From the NCBI RefSeq assembly GCF_012273895.1, contig NW_024045132.1:1674001-1738000 (forward strand): a stretch of 64,000 nucleotides of DNA. Direction: 5' to 3'. Shown piece after piece: positions 61,945 to 64,000 of the stretch. The notes below the pieces were generated by a model, which saw only the letters and a program-made list of their open reading frames with translations, was not told where the DNA came from and did not search any database. Numbering within the stretch: the stretch's first letter is position 1; each line of letters opens with the position of its first letter. This stretch comes from Zerene cesonia (lineage: Eukaryota > Arthropoda > Insecta > Lepidoptera > Pieridae). The position numbers and the translations under genes are program-made.

Positions 61945-61962
61945 GCATGCTCGATTCCCACA
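61945..61962 (-). mobile_element. inverted 18-bp head of the same SINE-like family
   Basis: GCATGCTCGATTCCCACA is the complement of the element's own first bases (GTGGGAGTCGAGCACGC) with two changes, and the following ATAAA mirrors the TTTAT before 61624. The locus therefore has inverted ends that other copies lack. Confidence 0.8.
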
Positions 61963-63577
61963 ATAAAATCCTATACAAAAACATGTCGCATTTTTAAATA
62001 ACAAAAAAGATTGCATGATGTATGTAATACAGTTTCATAAACCATACACCTCAAAGCTGCAATAACTCTTTAGGTATTCATTACTAGGTAAAATGTAACT
62101 CAACGTCGAAACTTTAGGAAACACGAAGCACAAATAAGCTACTTACATTTCACAACAATGCACTGTCCATTAGAACAACCAGCAATGAAGCAGTCAACAT
62201 TTTTTGTACGTTAAATTATAATTTTTATAAACGAGTGTTTTCAAATAAAAGGGTGTTAAAATAACGGAAATGTTTCTCTTCATTTTGATATAGGAAGCAA
62301 TTTCAAATTTTTCTCTTCAAAAATGACGCTTAAATATTTTTGTAATACTGTCAAAACATTTTGCATGTTTATTTTAAACTAATTGACTTACCGAATATAA
62401 TTTTTGTGAATTTTATACATGTTAATTATATGTTTAATTATTGAGGGTGAAGAAACGTCCATATCTAATTCTATAATTGGTTATAACTTATAATCTGTTT
62501 ATATATTATATGTATATTTTAAATGTTTTTAAATTCTTGAGATAATCTGAGTCTTACAAGCATATAGAGACTATATAGGCATCTATGAGAGATATGATAA
62601 TTTCAGAACACCAGAAATTGAAACAAAAATAACAACATCGTGTCACGTCTAGAGTCGCGCTTTTTACATTAACATTCAAAACGATTTTCGTCGCTTGTGT
62701 GGAAAATTAAGCTTTAATGGATTCTCTTACTGAAATTAAGTGCTTTTTAACGGATTTACGACTCTCGAAAAGTTAAAATAGGTACCTAAACCTAGGGTGT
62801 TTGTAGTAGGTAGTGACCACGCCTTTTGTATTTGCTTATTACATAATAATAATAATATTTAGAATTTTAAAATATTTAGTACATACTAAAATGATCTGTG
62901 AAAAAATGCTCAATAATTTAATTACATACTGTAATATATTTATCCAAATCTTGTTTAGTTAGTTGACTAGATAAAATCTACATCTATAATGAAGTGTTAT
63001 TTACACTACCTCAAGATCGTGAATATATTTTAGTGATTTTTCTGTGTTGGATTGTCGCCTGGTTTAGACTAATAAATTTAGAAAATTAAAAAAAAAATGA
63101 ACACGGGAGGAGCCGGGGCGAACAGATAATTAAAACAGTTAAGTATAATACTATTCTAATGTAAACACTAAGTATATAACCGATAACTATCTCGAGGAAA
63201 ATCTTTTCCTCTTTTATTAATCCTTAACAAATGTATAATACTACCATAATCATATTATTATATTTAAGTTAGTCCTTGGGCATGTCTTTTATATTAGATA
63301 TAATAGACTAAGCCGAAATCTAGGCGTAGTCATTTATAAGAATGATAGACTGGCTATAGTAATACATTATTATAGCACTGTCTATGCATATGATATTAGG
63401 TTTTCAGGTAATAACATAATTCAGATAACATAATAAAATAATATTGATAAAAACGGATTTAATATAAAATGGCGTTAAAGTCCTTCCTTATCAACTGTAT
63501 CCATTTAATCTGTCTCGTGCTGCTTAAGTTTATATTATTGGCAATCGTATCCTCTTCTTTCGATGTAAGAATCACGC
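61963..63577. other. intergenic or intronic, nothing recognised
   Basis: AT-rich with no supported gene or repeat. Confidence 0.4.
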
Positions 63578-63931
63578 AAAAAAATGGTTGCCTGTAAAGG
63601 CGGTTTTACGGGCGAAGATTTTACGTGACAACGTCTTTTTCTTGGTAGAATATTTATAGATATGAATATTATTAAATTGCACAATAGGAACAAGGAATTG
63701 AATGAAAATAAGAATTGCACAAATTTTCACTATAGAAAATACTATTTGTTTACTAAAAAGACAGAGACAGAGACACAAGCACGCGCCGATTCAATGCGCC
63801 TAATTCTCTAGTGCTGCGCGCGCGGCGGACCGATCATAGTTCGGTGACTCATCGTAACGTTACCGGGCGTTACACTTTTTCATAAGTGCCTCCGAGCCGC
63901 AACCTAATTTAAGACGTTGTCACGTCAAAAT
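63578..63931 (+). mobile_element. asymmetric inverted-repeat element, copy 2
   Basis: It matches 3882-4141 in a left block (63579-63640) and a right block (63757-63931), with 116 nt of AT-rich sequence between them instead of 23. The same inverted arms are present, with the ATTTTACGTGACAACGTC arm internal at the left and its complement at the right end. No open frame of its own. Confidence 0.75.
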
Positions 63932-64000
63932 GTTTAAAAGACATTTAAGTTATTTGGCTTGTTGTTATTGTTTTGATATCAAGATAATCATATCTTGTCA

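Overview
The window is AT-rich eukaryotic DNA, almost certainly from a lepidopteran (butterfly or moth) nuclear genome. Three things support this. A complete multi-exon insect odorant receptor gene can be rebuilt from splice sites. Short, often nearly identical interspersed repeats are very dense: Helitron-type copies with CTAG ends, a tRNA-derived SINE with a (TGA)n tail, and a poly(A)-tailed SINE-like family. GT-AG introns occur with CTNAY-like branch points. There are three assembly gaps of N: 9514-10513, 35873-35882 and 45765-46764.

Gene content is low. The best gene is on the minus strand at 21618-17537: an eight-exon odorant receptor of 420 residues, every intron phase consistent, with a TATA box and a TCAGT initiator about 95 bp upstream of the ATG. 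About 800 bp upstream of it, on the same strand, two small exons (22615-22412) join in frame, and their stop codon overlaps an AATAAA. At the left edge (1-107, plus) is what looks like the last coding exon of a gene that starts outside the window. A possible first coding exon starts at 649, and a possible last coding exon lies at 46892-47028, just after a 1-kb gap. At about 48350-48903 is the most GC- and CpG-rich stretch of the window. It ends in a strong splice donor (plus strand) and looks like the promoter and noncoding first exon of a gene with a very long first intron; no coding exon was recognised from there to the right edge.

The rest is intergenic or intronic DNA filled with non-autonomous mobile elements: seven dispersed copies plus one fragment of a ~320-bp poly(A)-tailed SINE-like element, two tRNA-type SINEs, three LINE/SINE 3' ends with AAAC- or AATG-type tails, about 16 Helitron-like copies or fragments, a TIR MITE with ATACARGGTGTCC ends, and two copies of an asymmetric inverted-repeat element at 3882-4141 and 63578-63931. 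Several perfect or near-perfect hairpins (13520, 14752, 24664, 29383, 53118) are not explained by these families.

I see no operon, CRISPR array, phage or other prokaryote-type system. Most short open frames here are chance or lie inside repeats, and the coding calls rest on splice-site and phase logic rather than ORF length.
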